36,478 nt of DNA from Candidatus Thorarchaeota archaeon. Lineage in GTDB: Archaea; Asgardarchaeota; Thorarchaeia; Thorarchaeales; Thorarchaeaceae. Under the pieces are notes generated by a model that saw only the letters and a program-made list of their open reading frames with translations, ran no database searches and was not told the origin of the DNA. Positions 24,795 to 33,520 of this stretch are shown piece by piece (position 1 is the first letter of the stretch; every line of letters starts with the position of its first letter). The DNA lies in assembly GCA_016839445.1 (NCBI GenBank), contig JAEOUG010000096.1:1-36478 (forward strand). The letters run 5' to 3'. A program made the translations under genes and the position numbers.

Positions 24795-24801
24795 CTTAAA
24801 G
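24795..24801. promoter_or_regulatory. Shared TATA-like element for the E1-like and DUF362 genes
   Basis: CTTAAAG reads as a TATA box on both strands. It is about 28 bases before the ATG at 24825, fitting a leaderless transcript, and about 34 bases before the ATG of the E1-like gene. Confidence 0.4.
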
Positions 24802-24824
24802 CCTTGGACATCAGAATGATTGCC

Positions 24825-25646
24825 ATGCCAGAGAAGGTCCATGTTGCAGTGGCAGTCAAGAGAACACCGAGGGAAGCTCTGATGACCGCCCTGGGATTCC
24901 TGCCTGATCCTCTTTCCAAAGGAGCCTCCGCCCAGAGAGTTGTTGTCAAGCCTTCGATATACGATCCTCGCCTCATTGGCAACACGGACCTTGAGATGGC
25001 ACGAGCTGTCGTAGGCCTGTTCAGGAAAGCAATGCAGATCTGTCTAGTTGAGAGCGATAATCCACTTCGTACATCAGAAGAAGCCTTCGAGATGACTGGA
25101 TACAGTACCTTGGCAGATGAGCGCGTTGAACTAGTGAACCTCTCACAAGCGGAGCTCCGCGAAGTTCAGTTTCTTGGGAATCATTTCGGAAAGAGAGAAA
25201 TGCCCTCGGTGCTACATGGGGCCAGACTGCTGCTCAATCTTGCCACAATGAAGGCCGAGCCTGGGGTCACCTCTGTTGGCGCAGGCGTGAAGAACCTCTT
25301 TGGACTCCTCCCCGAGCGAGACAAGAGCATCTACCACTCCACCATAGACTCGGTCCTTGTTGATTTGCTTGCATGCTACCGCCCCGACCTTACCATCATC
25401 GACCTCACGAACCCGGTCATTGGAAAGAGAGAGGCTGGTGTTTCGCGGCATCTTGGTGGCGTCATTGTCGGAGCTGACCCATTAGCGGTCGATGCTATCT
25501 GTGCTGACCTTCTGGGCGTTGACCCCCTCGAAGTGCCATTCCTGAGAATGGCATATGAGAGAGGACTTGGAGAAATCCTCCTGGACCGAATAAGTATCCT
25601 TGGAACTGATCATCAGAAGGAACGGCTGTTTCAGTTCTTCCACTAG
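24825..25646 (+). CDS. DUF362 family protein
   Basis: A 273-residue protein that matches the DUF362 pattern: VVVKPSIYDP, then LLNLATMKAEPGVTSVGAGV and the closing GGVIVGADPLAVDAICADLL. It lacks the C-terminal ferredoxin domain that many DUF362 proteins carry. The biochemical role of the family is not established. The ORF track begins at a TTG (24804). The ATGs at 24816 and 24825 are both possible, and 24825 fits the TATA spacing. It is divergent from the E1-like gene. Confidence 0.82.
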   Translation: MPEKVHVAVAVKRTPREALMTALGFLPDPLSKGASAQRVVVKPSIYDPRLIGNTDLEMARAVVGLFRKAMQICLVESDNPLRTSEEAFEMTGYSTLADERVELVNLSQAELREVQFLGNHFGKREMPSVLHGARLLLNLATMKAEPGVTSVGAGVKNLFGLLPERDKSIYHSTIDSVLVDLLACYRPDLTIIDLTNPVIGKREAGVSRHLGGVIVGADPLAVDAICADLLGVDPLEVPFLRMAYERGLGEILLDRISILGTDHQKERLFQFFH

Positions 25647-25736
25647 TTGCCAATACACAAACAATTTATCAAACGACCTTCCCGAGCGGACCTGCTTGAG
25701 CATCGGTGGCAAGATGCTCGCTGGGTCGTGAACAGT

Positions 25737-26903
25737 ATGGACTGGACCTCACACACAATGGAACGCATCCCTCCCTCGGGAACTCTGAAAATGTTTGACT
25801 TGGCCAAAAAGCTTGAGAAAGAAGGACGGAAGATATACCACTTCGAGGTGGGACAGCCTGACTTCCCGACCCCTGACAATGTCGTTGAAGCAGGAGTCAA
25901 AGCTCTTCGGGGCGGAATGACGAAATACACACCTGCAAGAGGGATTCCTCCTCTCTTAGACGCAATTGAGGGGTACTACGCGAGCCGCGGTCACAAGATA
26001 GAAGGCGACAGCAACGTCGTGGTCACTCCTGGCGCAAAAATGGCCCTCTTCGCGGGCTTCCTGAGCACGATTGACGCCGGAGACGACGTCTTGGTCCTTT
26101 CACCTGCTTGGCCCACATACCGTGTGATGATAAGAACAGTGGGTGCAAAGCCAGTTGATGTCCCGACCAAACCAGGATACGAGCTTGACGAGGAGGTCTT
26201 GAAGAGCAAGGCGACAAAAACAGTATCTGCCTTGGTAATCAATACCCCTAACAATCCTACAGGCGGTGTCCTAGGCAAAGAGCAGTTGAGGTTGATTCTC
26301 GACCTTGCCGAGGATAGAGACTTCGTTGTCTTTTCTGATGAGATATACGAATCCCTTGTCTATGATGGCTTCAAGCAGACCTCGATGCTTGATGCTGACC
26401 CGAACATGGAGCACACACTAATCATCAACGGCCTCTCAAAGGCCTACTCCATGACGGGTTGGCGTCTAGGATATGCCATCGGCAATCCTGAAACGATTGA
26501 GAACATGGTTCGCATTCAGCAGAACACCACATCATGTGCGACATCCTTCGTTCAGGCTGCTGGAGTCGAAGCTCTCACAGGTAGCCAGGACTCAGTACAG
26601 AAGATGGTTGACGAGTATCAGAAGCGTAGAGACGAGATTACACGAATCTTCTGTGAGATTGAGGGAATTCAGTGTGTGAATCCCAAAGGCGCCTTCTACG
26701 TCTTCCCTGATTTCTCTGAGTGGGGTCTAAGCAGCATGACTCTGGCAGAGCTGATCCTCAAGAAGACTGGCGTCACAAGCACACCAGGAAGCGCTTTCGG
26801 AGAGCAGTATGACCATCACCTTAGATTCTCCTATTCTCTTTCGCTGGACGATATCCGAGAAGGTCTCGCTGAGATGCGCAAGTTCCTGGCCACCATCAGA
26901 TAG
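25737..26903 (+). CDS. Class I/II PLP aminotransferase (aspartate-type)
   Basis: A fold-type I aminotransferase of about 388 residues. The Schiff-base lysine is in INGLSKAYSMTGWRLGYAIG, with the PLP/substrate segments VINTPNNPTGG and FSDEIYESLVYDG, and the N-terminal HFEVGQPDFPTP. It transfers amino groups between amino acids and 2-oxo acids, probably with aspartate or an aromatic or branched-chain substrate; the exact one cannot be read. The ORF track start (25647) is a TTG before the likely promoter leader. ATG 25737 is chosen, with 25758 as an alternative. A TATA-like AATTTATC lies near 25664. Confidence 0.93.
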   Translation: MDWTSHTMERIPPSGTLKMFDLAKKLEKEGRKIYHFEVGQPDFPTPDNVVEAGVKALRGGMTKYTPARGIPPLLDAIEGYYASRGHKIEGDSNVVVTPGAKMALFAGFLSTIDAGDDVLVLSPAWPTYRVMIRTVGAKPVDVPTKPGYELDEEVLKSKATKTVSALVINTPNNPTGGVLGKEQLRLILDLAEDRDFVVFSDEIYESLVYDGFKQTSMLDADPNMEHTLIINGLSKAYSMTGWRLGYAIGNPETIENMVRIQQNTTSCATSFVQAAGVEALTGSQDSVQKMVDEYQKRRDEITRIFCEIEGIQCVNPKGAFYVFPDFSEWGLSSMTLAELILKKTGVTSTPGSAFGEQYDHHLRFSYSLSLDDIREGLAEMRKFLATIR

Positions 26904-26918
26904 AATTCACGACCGGAT

Positions 26919-27509
26919 GTGCGCAGATTGCCGGAAGGTAATGATGCAGTCAGATTCGAATGTCAGAAATGCGGAGCTTGTTGCAGAAGGCAACAGCTTC
27001 TGATCACTCTCAACGGAAGAGACATCGTGAGGATAGCCAGAGCACTTGGACTGGAGTCTGACAACATGCTGAAAATCGTCGATTTCATGATACTGCCGCA
27101 AGGAGCTACCCGGCCTGAGGGTCTCTTGGGTACTCCCAGTGCGGAAACGGAGCGTGGTCCGGCAGTTTTGGCTCTAAAGAAAATGAGAGGCGGCGACTGC
27201 GCCTTTCTTGAGAACAGCCTCTGTCTGATTCATGCTGCGAGGCCCTCTGTGTGCAGATCATTTCCGTTTGTGTTCAGGAGAGACTCTGAAGGAACATACT
27301 GGGGTCTGAGTGCTCAGAAGGAAATCTGCCCGGGACTTGATCATGGTCCTGAGGTGGAAGAGAGACAGCTCAGCAGTCTGGCCGCGGCTGTTCTCGATGA
27401 TATGGATGCGTATGCCGAGTTCGTCAACGAGTGGAACGAAGGAGAGCCTAGCCCCACGGCCCAGAAACTGATCGCTGCCATACTGATGGACTCAAGATTC
27501 AGAGATTAG
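26919..27509 (+). CDS. YkgJ-type cysteine-cluster protein
   Basis: A 196-residue protein with the CxxCxxCC motif in FECQKCGACCRRQQ and the second cysteine group CAFLENSLCLIHAARPSVCRSFPF. This family is thought to bind zinc or an Fe-S cluster; its reaction is unknown. The start is a GTG 15 bases after the aminotransferase stop, so they are probably co-transcribed. It is convergent with the following minus-strand gene. Confidence 0.85.
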   Translation: MRRLPEGNDAVRFECQKCGACCRRQQLLITLNGRDIVRIARALGLESDNMLKIVDFMILPQGATRPEGLLGTPSAETERGPAVLALKKMRGGDCAFLENSLCLIHAARPSVCRSFPFVFRRDSEGTYWGLSAQKEICPGLDHGPEVEERQLSSLAAAVLDDMDAYAEFVNEWNEGEPSPTAQKLIAAILMDSRFRD

Positions 27510-27513
27510 GGAC

Positions 27514-28470
27514 TCAGAGCTTGGTGAGTATCTGCAAGATGTTCCCGAAGTTGTGTTCGACTGTCCTGCTCTTCTCCGCGTAGCCTTCCAGTGCGTGCAG
27601 CCTCTCGTCGGCTCCCAGGATCTGCTGGAACCTGTCCGCCCGAATCTCATTGTGAATTCTCTCGTTGAGGCCGAGGATCTCGTCTGCCGTTCTCAGGATG
27701 TACTGAAGCATCTTTATGAGCAGATTGAAGTCGTTGATGTAGCGAAGCTGGAGTGTCTGGCTGTAGAACTGGAATTCTAGCCGTGCAAGTCTTTCTCGCA
27801 TGGCCGCTAGCTCAGAGAGCCACTCCTCTTTCCCTTCCTCGACAAGTGAATCCTCTGTCTTCTTCCAGTATGTCATCTGGTCTTGGAGCTGCACTAGGTA
27901 CTTGTGAAGAAAGGCGAAGTGGTCCACTCCCTCCTCGATGTCCTCTTCGGTGCCGATGGGTTCCATCATCTCATCCATCTGGCTGTGTTTTACAGCAATC
28001 ATGAGGGAGAACTTGTCCACGTACCTCTTGACCTCGTCCGTCTTCTCCTTCCTGGATAGTAAGTCGGCGAATGTATCACCTAGGGTCAGTATGAATTTGT
28101 AGAGACACTCTGAGCAGATCTCGGCCGAGGTCGTCAGCTCCTTCGTTGAAAGGAACTGCAACGCATCTTCAAGGTCGTCACCTGGGACGTCCTTTCCATG
28201 AATTCTGAGAACCCAGCCCTGAGAGATACAGTAGACCTTGTTGTCAGGGTAGTTGATGAAAATGGAGGCGTAGCAGATGTTCCCCTCTGTCGCTCTCTCG
28301 TCCTCCATGCCATCCTTTTTGGTGTGGAACGCAAAGAGGGAAGGATCCAGCTCAATTGCCTCGATTTCGAGGACACGGTCGTCGTTGACACATAGCTTCT
28401 CGTCTCCGAAGACCTTGTAGCACGGGCAGCCTCTGACTATCTTAATCTCCGATTGCCCCTGTTCAAGCAC
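27514..28470 (-). CDS. Cys-rich N-terminal domain protein, paralogue 1
   Basis: A 318-residue protein of no recognised family. The N-terminal 135 residues carry the cysteines VRGCPCYKVFGDEKLCVN, ICYASIF, VYCISQGW and ICSECLYKFILTLGD. The C-terminal half is helical with a possible coiled coil (AAMRERLARLEFQFYSQTLQLR). The paralogue upstream keeps the same seven cysteines in the same order. It begins at a GTG with AGGAG at 9 bases. It is probably a metal- or cluster-binding N-domain on a helical bundle. It has no signal peptide. Confidence 0.72.
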   Translation of the reverse strand: MLEQGQSEIKIVRGCPCYKVFGDEKLCVNDDRVLEIEAIELDPSLFAFHTKKDGMEDERATEGNICYASIFINYPDNKVYCISQGWVLRIHGKDVPGDDLEDALQFLSTKELTTSAEICSECLYKFILTLGDTFADLLSRKEKTDEVKRYVDKFSLMIAVKHSQMDEMMEPIGTEEDIEEGVDHFAFLHKYLVQLQDQMTYWKKTEDSLVEEGKEEWLSELAAMRERLARLEFQFYSQTLQLRYINDFNLLIKMLQYILRTADEILGLNERIHNEIRADRFQQILGADERLHALEGYAEKSRTVEHNFGNILQILTKL

Positions 28471-28577
28471 TGTTCTCTGCTCCTAGCGTGTGGCCTCGAG
28501 GTTGCCCTCCAGAGAGGTCACCGTCATACGTTGGTTGGGATGCATTTAGCAGTTGTTGTGACGATACCGATACCAAA

Positions 28578-29564
28578 TCAGGACCTTCGTGAAGTGATCT
28601 CTTTGAGAACCGAAGCCAGTTCTCTGAATCTCTCCTCGGTCTTCTTCCGTCTCTCAGAGCTCTCGAGCAAGATTTCGGATAGACTTCCGTTCACTACACC
28701 CTTAGCCATCAGCCTGTTCGTCTCCTCTACGATGTGCTCGGAGAGAGAGATCATTCTATCGGCGATTCCTATCATCACTCGAATCATCGTTTCCGCATCA
28801 TCGTACTCGGATGGGTTCTCAAGTCCGAGGACCTGGTAAAGGAACACCGCTTCCAACCGATGGAGTGAACGGTACGCTTCAATGAGATCTAGAAGAGCTC
28901 TATCCGCGCCGCTTCTCCTCAGGCGAAGTATTACAGAAGCCCACTTCGACCTCGATTTCCCTACTCTCTGTATGTACTTCGAGAGCGCATGCCTCTGAGA
29001 GTCGTCCACACTCGAGGGATCTGGGATTCTCACTCCGCTTAGCTCGGACGACATCTTGTAGCCTATCTCGCGGATGTACTGGCTGACGACCTCTTCTCTC
29101 TCGGACGACGTGAAGTATCCCTGAGAGGCATCGCCAAGGGTTCGAAGATACTTGTATAGGCACTCTGAGCACATGAGGCCGTCTGACATCTTCTCTGTGT
29201 TTGTGACGAAGCTAAGCGCGCTGTCAATGTCTGAAACGGTGATGTCTTTGCTGTCGATTCGGATCTTCTGATACTGGCTAACGCAGTAACAGTGGTTCTT
29301 CTCCCGGTCGAGGAATATCAACAGGTAGCACATGCTCTCGTTCTCGCTCTTGGTTTCCTCCAGCTCCTCAGAAGAAGTCACACTCTCAAAGAAAGCAGCG
29401 TCCACAGAAATCGCGTTTACAGGAAGAACGTCGTCGTTGTTGAGGCAGACCTTCTCATCACCAAACTGCCTGAAACATGGGCAGCCCTTCACAAGTGTGA
29501 CTGGTTCGTCTTGGTTCCCTTTGAGAACAGCCTGGTCAAACTCCAATACGAGGGCCTCAATCAC
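28578..29564 (-). CDS. Cys-rich N-terminal domain protein, paralogue 2
   Basis: A 328-residue paralogue of the downstream gene, sharing VKGCPCFRQFGDEKVCLN, MCYLLIF, CYCVSQ, the RI..KD turn and MCSECLYKYLRTLGD. The C-terminal helical half is more diverged. The ORF begins at a GTG without a ribosome site; a TTG at 29546 has GAGG at 8 bases and is an equally good start. An inverted repeat and TATA-like GCTTATATC lie about 45-65 bases upstream. The two genes are 107 bases apart and look like a tandem duplication. Confidence 0.72.
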   Translation of the reverse strand: MIEALVLEFDQAVLKGNQDEPVTLVKGCPCFRQFGDEKVCLNNDDVLPVNAISVDAAFFESVTSSEELEETKSENESMCYLLIFLDREKNHCYCVSQYQKIRIDSKDITVSDIDSALSFVTNTEKMSDGLMCSECLYKYLRTLGDASQGYFTSSEREEVVSQYIREIGYKMSSELSGVRIPDPSSVDDSQRHALSKYIQRVGKSRSKWASVILRLRRSGADRALLDLIEAYRSLHRLEAVFLYQVLGLENPSEYDDAETMIRVMIGIADRMISLSEHIVEETNRLMAKGVVNGSLSEILLESSERRKKTEERFRELASVLKEITSRRS

Positions 29565-29608
29565 TTGGTTCTTTGGGCGCGCTTGGCGCCTCTGCCTGTG
29601 TATTAGTT

Positions 29609-29630
29609 GTTGATATAAGCTAATATCAAC
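29609..29630. promoter_or_regulatory. 8-bp perfect inverted repeat overlapping a promoter
   Basis: GTTGATAT and ATATCAAC flank a six-base AT-rich spacer. On the minus strand the repeat overlaps the TATA-like GCTTATATC that would drive the Cys-rich paralogue operon. A 46-codon ribbon-helix-helix gene lies just upstream, so this is a candidate operator for it. The rest of the 29565-29752 gap shows nothing I can name. Confidence 0.5.
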
Positions 29631-29752
29631 GTTTCTTTTACATCATCCTCGCGATACGACGCGCGCCGCACAGTGAGGCCTACTGCGCTTTTGAGTGAAT
29701 CTAGCACGTCTGATGTTTGGCGCGGGAAGCGTGTATGTTCTCTGTTCTCAGC

Positions 29753-29893
29753 CTAGCCCCAGAGCTCTCTCTTTAGAAGGTCGCGGATGGCGATTCGGAT
29801 TGCCTCTGATCTGTTAGGATAGAGGTTGCTCTCAACCAGGCGCTCGAGCCCTTCGACGTATTGCTCCGGTATGTGTAATGTTACGAGCTTCAT
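29753..29893 (-). CDS. Small ribbon-helix-helix regulator
   Basis: This 46-residue gene is below the ORF-track cutoff. It reads KLVTLHIPEQYVEGLERLVE, then SNLYPNRSEAIRIAIRDLLK and a short tail. That is the classic CopG/NikR N-terminal pattern: a beta strand with alternating polar residues, a helix, the turn PNRSEAIR and a second helix. Such proteins bind DNA as dimers. GGTGA lies about 8 bases before the ATG. The next genes on its strand are the Cys-rich paralogues, with an inverted repeat between. Confidence 0.85.
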   Translation of the reverse strand: MKLVTLHIPEQYVEGLERLVESNLYPNRSEAIRIAIRDLLKRELWG

Positions 29894-29999
29894 GGTAGTA
29901 GTCACCAAGCAATCTCTGGGTCATACGGGGATATGATACTGAGTATTACCCGCTTGGATATTTGAATTCACGAAGCCATTGGAGTGGTTAGAAGCGATA

Positions 30000-30008
30000 A
30001 GTTATATC
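30000..30008 (+). promoter_or_regulatory. TATA box of the acetate-CoA ligase gene
   Basis: AGTTATATC lies about 40-50 bases before the two candidate starts, with GAGGT between (30040-30044). Confidence 0.45.
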
Positions 30009-30045
30009 GGGTCCATATTGCACCCTGCCCGACCAACGTGAGGTA

Positions 30046-32169
30046 GTGTGTCAGGTGGACAGACAGAAAGGCATTGAAGTCCTCTTTAATCCACGTTCAA
30101 TTGCGGTGATAGGGGCTTCGTCAACAAAAGGGAAACTAGGCAATGATGTCATGCGCAACCTCATCGACAGTGGCTACGAGGGCAGGATCTATCCGATCAA
30201 TCCGAAGGGTGGAGAGATTCTGGGACAGAAGACATTCAGGTCTGTCAAGGACATAGCTAGCGACATAGACGTAGCGGTGATTGTGATTCCCGCCAAGTTC
30301 GTGCTCCCGGCTGTCAAGGAATGCGGCGAGAAGGGCGTGAAGGCTCTTGTCATTATCACCGCCGGTTTCAAAGAGATTGGGCACGAAGGTCAGGAATCTG
30401 AGAAGAAGCTTGTTGAGCTGGCCGAGAAGTACGGCATGGTCATCCAAGGGCCGAACTGCCTGGGCATAATCAACACGCACGCTCCATACAATGCATCCTT
30501 CTCTGCAGGGACACCGAAGAAGGGGACAATCGCCTTTGCCTCGCAGTCAGGCGCCCTCATGACCGGAATCCTGGATTGGAGCCTCATGGAGAAGATTGGA
30601 TTCTCCAAGTTCGTCAGTCTTGGTAACAAGGCTCACCTTGACGAGGCTGATTTCATCGATGCTTTTGGCAATGATCCTGATTCTACATTCATCTTGCTCT
30701 ATATCGAATCCGTGGTCGACGGCAAGAAGTTCATGGACGCCTGCCGCAGAGTCGTTCCACACAAGCCCATCTTCGTTGTCAAGTCCGGCGTCAGTGAAGC
30801 CGGAGCTCGCGCTGCATCTTCCCACACCGGTTCTCTGGCTGGAAGCGACACGGCATACGACGTGGCCTTCAAGCAGAGCGGCGTCAGCAGAGCTGTAGAC
30901 ATGGCGGCCCTCTTCGATGTTGCGTCAGTCTACGACGACATGAACCTTCCCGCAGGAAATCGAGTCGCCATTGTCACAAATGCCGGCGGGCCCGGAATCC
31001 TCACCACCGATGCCTGCGAGGCTAGTGGGCTAGACATTGCACAGCTCTCCAACGACACGATTGAGCACCTGAAGAGCAACCTCCCCGCCGCCGCAGCGGT
31101 CTACAACCCTATTGATGCACTTGGAACCGCTCAGCCTGAGGACTATGCTCTCTGTGTGGAGGCAGCTCTGCGAGATGAGAATGTCGACTCAGTGCTAGTG
31201 CTGCTTACCCCCCAGGCAATGACGAAAGAAACGGAGACCGCTCGAGTTCTCGTCGAATCACGAGAGAAGTACCCTGACAAACCGCTCATCGCAGTCTTCA
31301 TGGGTGGGAATTCGATGGTCTATCCTCGAATCGTACTGACTGAGGGCAAGATACCCGTATTTGATTTCCCAGAACGAGCAGTCCACGCCCTCGCAGAGCT
31401 CTACAAGTATACGCTGCACCGAGATAGCCTGAAGGATGAGGCCATCCCCAAGTTCAACCCCAACAAGAAGAAGGTTCAGGAAGTGATCGATGGGGTCCGT
31501 CGCGATGGGAGAAGGGTCCTACTGGGCAGCGAGGCTCACGAGATTGCAGAGGCCTATGGAATCAGGGTTGCCCGAATACGACTGGCCACCAGTTCTGAGG
31601 AGGCGAAGCAGCATGCTGAGGAGCTCGGCTATCCTGTTGTCTTGAAGATTGCCAGTCCTGACATTGTACACAAGAGTGATGTAGGTGGTATCAGGGTGGG
31701 TCTTACAAAACCTGAGGAGGTTGAGGAGGCCTTCCTGCAAATCCTGGACAGCGCTAAGCAGCACATGCCCAAGGCCATTGTGTACGGCGTAGACGTTCAG
31801 GAGATGGCTGAGAAGGGGAAGGAGCTCATAATCGGCTGCTCAAGGGATGTACAGTTCGGGCCGCTAATCATGTTTGGAGCAGGCGGCATCTTCGTGAACT
31901 ACTTGAAGGACATATCCTTCAGGCTGGCGCCTATGACAAGGACTGATGCGGAGGAACTCATCAATGAAACCAAGATGGGTATGCTTCTGAAAGGAGTCCG
32001 TGGAGAGCCTCCCAGTGACATCGCAGCTATCGAGGATACCATTCTTAGGATAAGCCAGATGGTGACAGACTTCGAGGAGATTGTGGAACTAGATATCAAT
32101 CCCGCCTTCGCCTATGTGAGCGGGCAGGGGATCTCAGCTGTGGACGTCAAGATCACGATAGGAGGTTGA
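30046..32169 (+). CDS. Acetate-CoA ligase (ADP-forming), fused alpha-beta
   Basis: This enzyme converts acetyl-CoA (or another acyl-CoA), ADP and phosphate to the acid, CoA and ATP, giving substrate-level ATP in archaea. At 707 residues it is the fused form. The CoA-binding domain (RSIAVIGASSTKGKLGNDV) and ligase domain with the phosphohistidine ASSHTGSLAGSD (H260) come first; the ATP-grasp half begins near residue 490 (GYPVVLKIASPDIVHKSDVG). The start is either GTG 30046 or GTG 30055; the latter has GAGGT at 10 bases and better fits the family N-terminus. The next gene follows after 4 bases. Confidence 0.94.
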   Translation: MCQVDRQKGIEVLFNPRSIAVIGASSTKGKLGNDVMRNLIDSGYEGRIYPINPKGGEILGQKTFRSVKDIASDIDVAVIVIPAKFVLPAVKECGEKGVKALVIITAGFKEIGHEGQESEKKLVELAEKYGMVIQGPNCLGIINTHAPYNASFSAGTPKKGTIAFASQSGALMTGILDWSLMEKIGFSKFVSLGNKAHLDEADFIDAFGNDPDSTFILLYIESVVDGKKFMDACRRVVPHKPIFVVKSGVSEAGARAASSHTGSLAGSDTAYDVAFKQSGVSRAVDMAALFDVASVYDDMNLPAGNRVAIVTNAGGPGILTTDACEASGLDIAQLSNDTIEHLKSNLPAAAAVYNPIDALGTAQPEDYALCVEAALRDENVDSVLVLLTPQAMTKETETARVLVESREKYPDKPLIAVFMGGNSMVYPRIVLTEGKIPVFDFPERAVHALAELYKYTLHRDSLKDEAIPKFNPNKKKVQEVIDGVRRDGRRVLLGSEAHEIAEAYGIRVARIRLATSSEEAKQHAEELGYPVVLKIASPDIVHKSDVGGIRVGLTKPEEVEEAFLQILDSAKQHMPKAIVYGVDVQEMAEKGKELIIGCSRDVQFGPLIMFGAGGIFVNYLKDISFRLAPMTRTDAEELINETKMGMLLKGVRGEPPSDIAAIEDTILRISQMVTDFEEIVELDINPAFAYVSGQGISAVDVKITIGG

Positions 32170-32173
32170 TTGT

Positions 32174-33238
32174 GTGGCGAAGAACATCGTCATCAGCGGC
32201 GACACTATGACTGGCAAGACGATGATCGCTGTCGCGCTCGCGCGGAAACTAGTGTCCGAGGGGAAGAAGGTAGGCTACTTCAAGCCTGCGGGAACCAAGT
32301 GCTTCCATCTCAGCACGCCTGGCGAAGATGTCGACGAAGATGCAACCATAATGAAGGGCCTTCTCGGGATGGATGAGCCCTTGGCTGTGATCTGTCCTAT
32401 TGTGCGCGCAACGTCTAGCTACGACGAGCTCCTCAAGATTGGCGATGCTGCTCTGAAAGAGCGTGTACGCGATTCATATGAAAGGATCTCCAAGGGTCGG
32501 GACTACGTCATTGTCGAGGGAACTAAGGCACCGTGGCATCTCCTGCATGTAGGGCTGTCCACCCCTCAGATTGCAGCAGAACTTGAAGCTCGGGTTGTCT
32601 GTCTCGTCAACTTCCCTGATGTAACTGCCATAGACGATGTGCTCTTGCAGAAGAATCTCTTCGCCAGAGAAGGCGCTGAGGACATAGGCATTGTCCTGAC
32701 TCAGGTTCCTCCAATGCTAAGGAAACCAATCACTGAAAGGATTGGGCCGTATCTGAAGACTCAGGGAGTTCGCTTCTGTGGGGCAATCTACCACCACAGG
32801 GAGCTCTTCAGTCCGACAATCCGAGAGATTCAGCGGGCTCTAGCAGGACAGATGGTCTTCGGCGAGGCGAAAGGGGATCTGCCCATAGACCAGTTCATGG
32901 TGGGCAGCATGGCTCCTGAGAATGCCCTGAAGTGGTTCAGGAGGGCGAAGGATAAGGCTGTGATAACTAGTGGGGATAGAACGGACATATGCCTCACTGC
33001 GCTTGAAACAGACACGAACCTGCTGATACTAACAGGCGGACTAGGACCCGACATGGCGACGCTAACCCGCGCGAGAGAGCTAGACGTGCCTATCATGACT
33101 ACGGCCCATGATACGTTTCGTACAAGCCAGATTGTGGATGGACTTGTCGGAACGGTTTCCGCAGACAATCCCGAGAAGCTATCTGATGTTGAGCGTATCC
33201 TTCGAGATTCGCTGGATCTTGATTGTCTTGGTGCCTAG
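32174..33238 (+). CDS. P-loop/DRTGG phosphotransacetylase-like protein
   Basis: A 354-residue protein. The first 215 residues resemble BioD/cobyrinate-type P-loop ATPases, with a Walker A at residues 9-16 (GDTMTGKT). The C-terminal part has the DRTGG-domain pattern around AVITSGDRTDICLTALET and LLILTGGLGPD. The same pair of domains precedes phosphotransacetylase in bacteria, but no PTA catalytic domain is present here. Genes of this type often accompany ADP-forming acetate-CoA ligase in archaea and may regulate it. The GTG has GGAGG at 8 bases. Confidence 0.85.
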   Translation: MAKNIVISGDTMTGKTMIAVALARKLVSEGKKVGYFKPAGTKCFHLSTPGEDVDEDATIMKGLLGMDEPLAVICPIVRATSSYDELLKIGDAALKERVRDSYERISKGRDYVIVEGTKAPWHLLHVGLSTPQIAAELEARVVCLVNFPDVTAIDDVLLQKNLFAREGAEDIGIVLTQVPPMLRKPITERIGPYLKTQGVRFCGAIYHHRELFSPTIREIQRALAGQMVFGEAKGDLPIDQFMVGSMAPENALKWFRRAKDKAVITSGDRTDICLTALETDTNLLILTGGLGPDMATLTRARELDVPIMTTAHDTFRTSQIVDGLVGTVSADNPEKLSDVERILRDSLDLDCLGA

Positions 33239-33261
33239 CATTCTCTGCGAGGAGCGGGATT

Positions 33262-33278
33262 GGGAGCACAAGGCTCCC
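33262..33278 (+). repeat. Short hairpin after the DRTGG gene
   Basis: GGGAGC pairs with GCTCCC over a five-base loop about 25 bases after the stop. There is no T-tract, so a terminator is only possible. The rest of 33239-33459 shows no gene that I can support. Confidence 0.3.
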
Positions 33279-33459
33279 TCCATAGAAACAGTTGAAACGC
33301 ACATTGCCGGGAGTCAGTTGTGCGCTTCCTGCCAAAGGATGCCTATGGGGCATAAGTCATCTTGTGTGTTGCAGCTAATACTAGGTCATTACTCGGAGCT
33401 GATTCTCCACAACACAGAGGACTTGTCAGAGTATCAGTCATCGACCGCCCTTTCTCGGA

Positions 33460-33468
33460 ATACATAAA
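33460..33468 (+). promoter_or_regulatory. TATA box of the nitroreductase operon
   Basis: ATACATAAA lies about 55 bases before the ATG at 33521, leaving a short leader that ends in GAGGTG. Confidence 0.45.
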
Positions 33469-33520
33469 TGGTCGCTGGAAGCACCGAGGGCTGCTTGACA
33501 AACCAACTTGAGGTGAACAA

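Noticed and set aside
33108-33467. 119-residue plus-strand ORF after the DRTGG gene
   Set aside because: It starts inside the DRTGG gene in another frame and has no ribosome site or recognisable motif.
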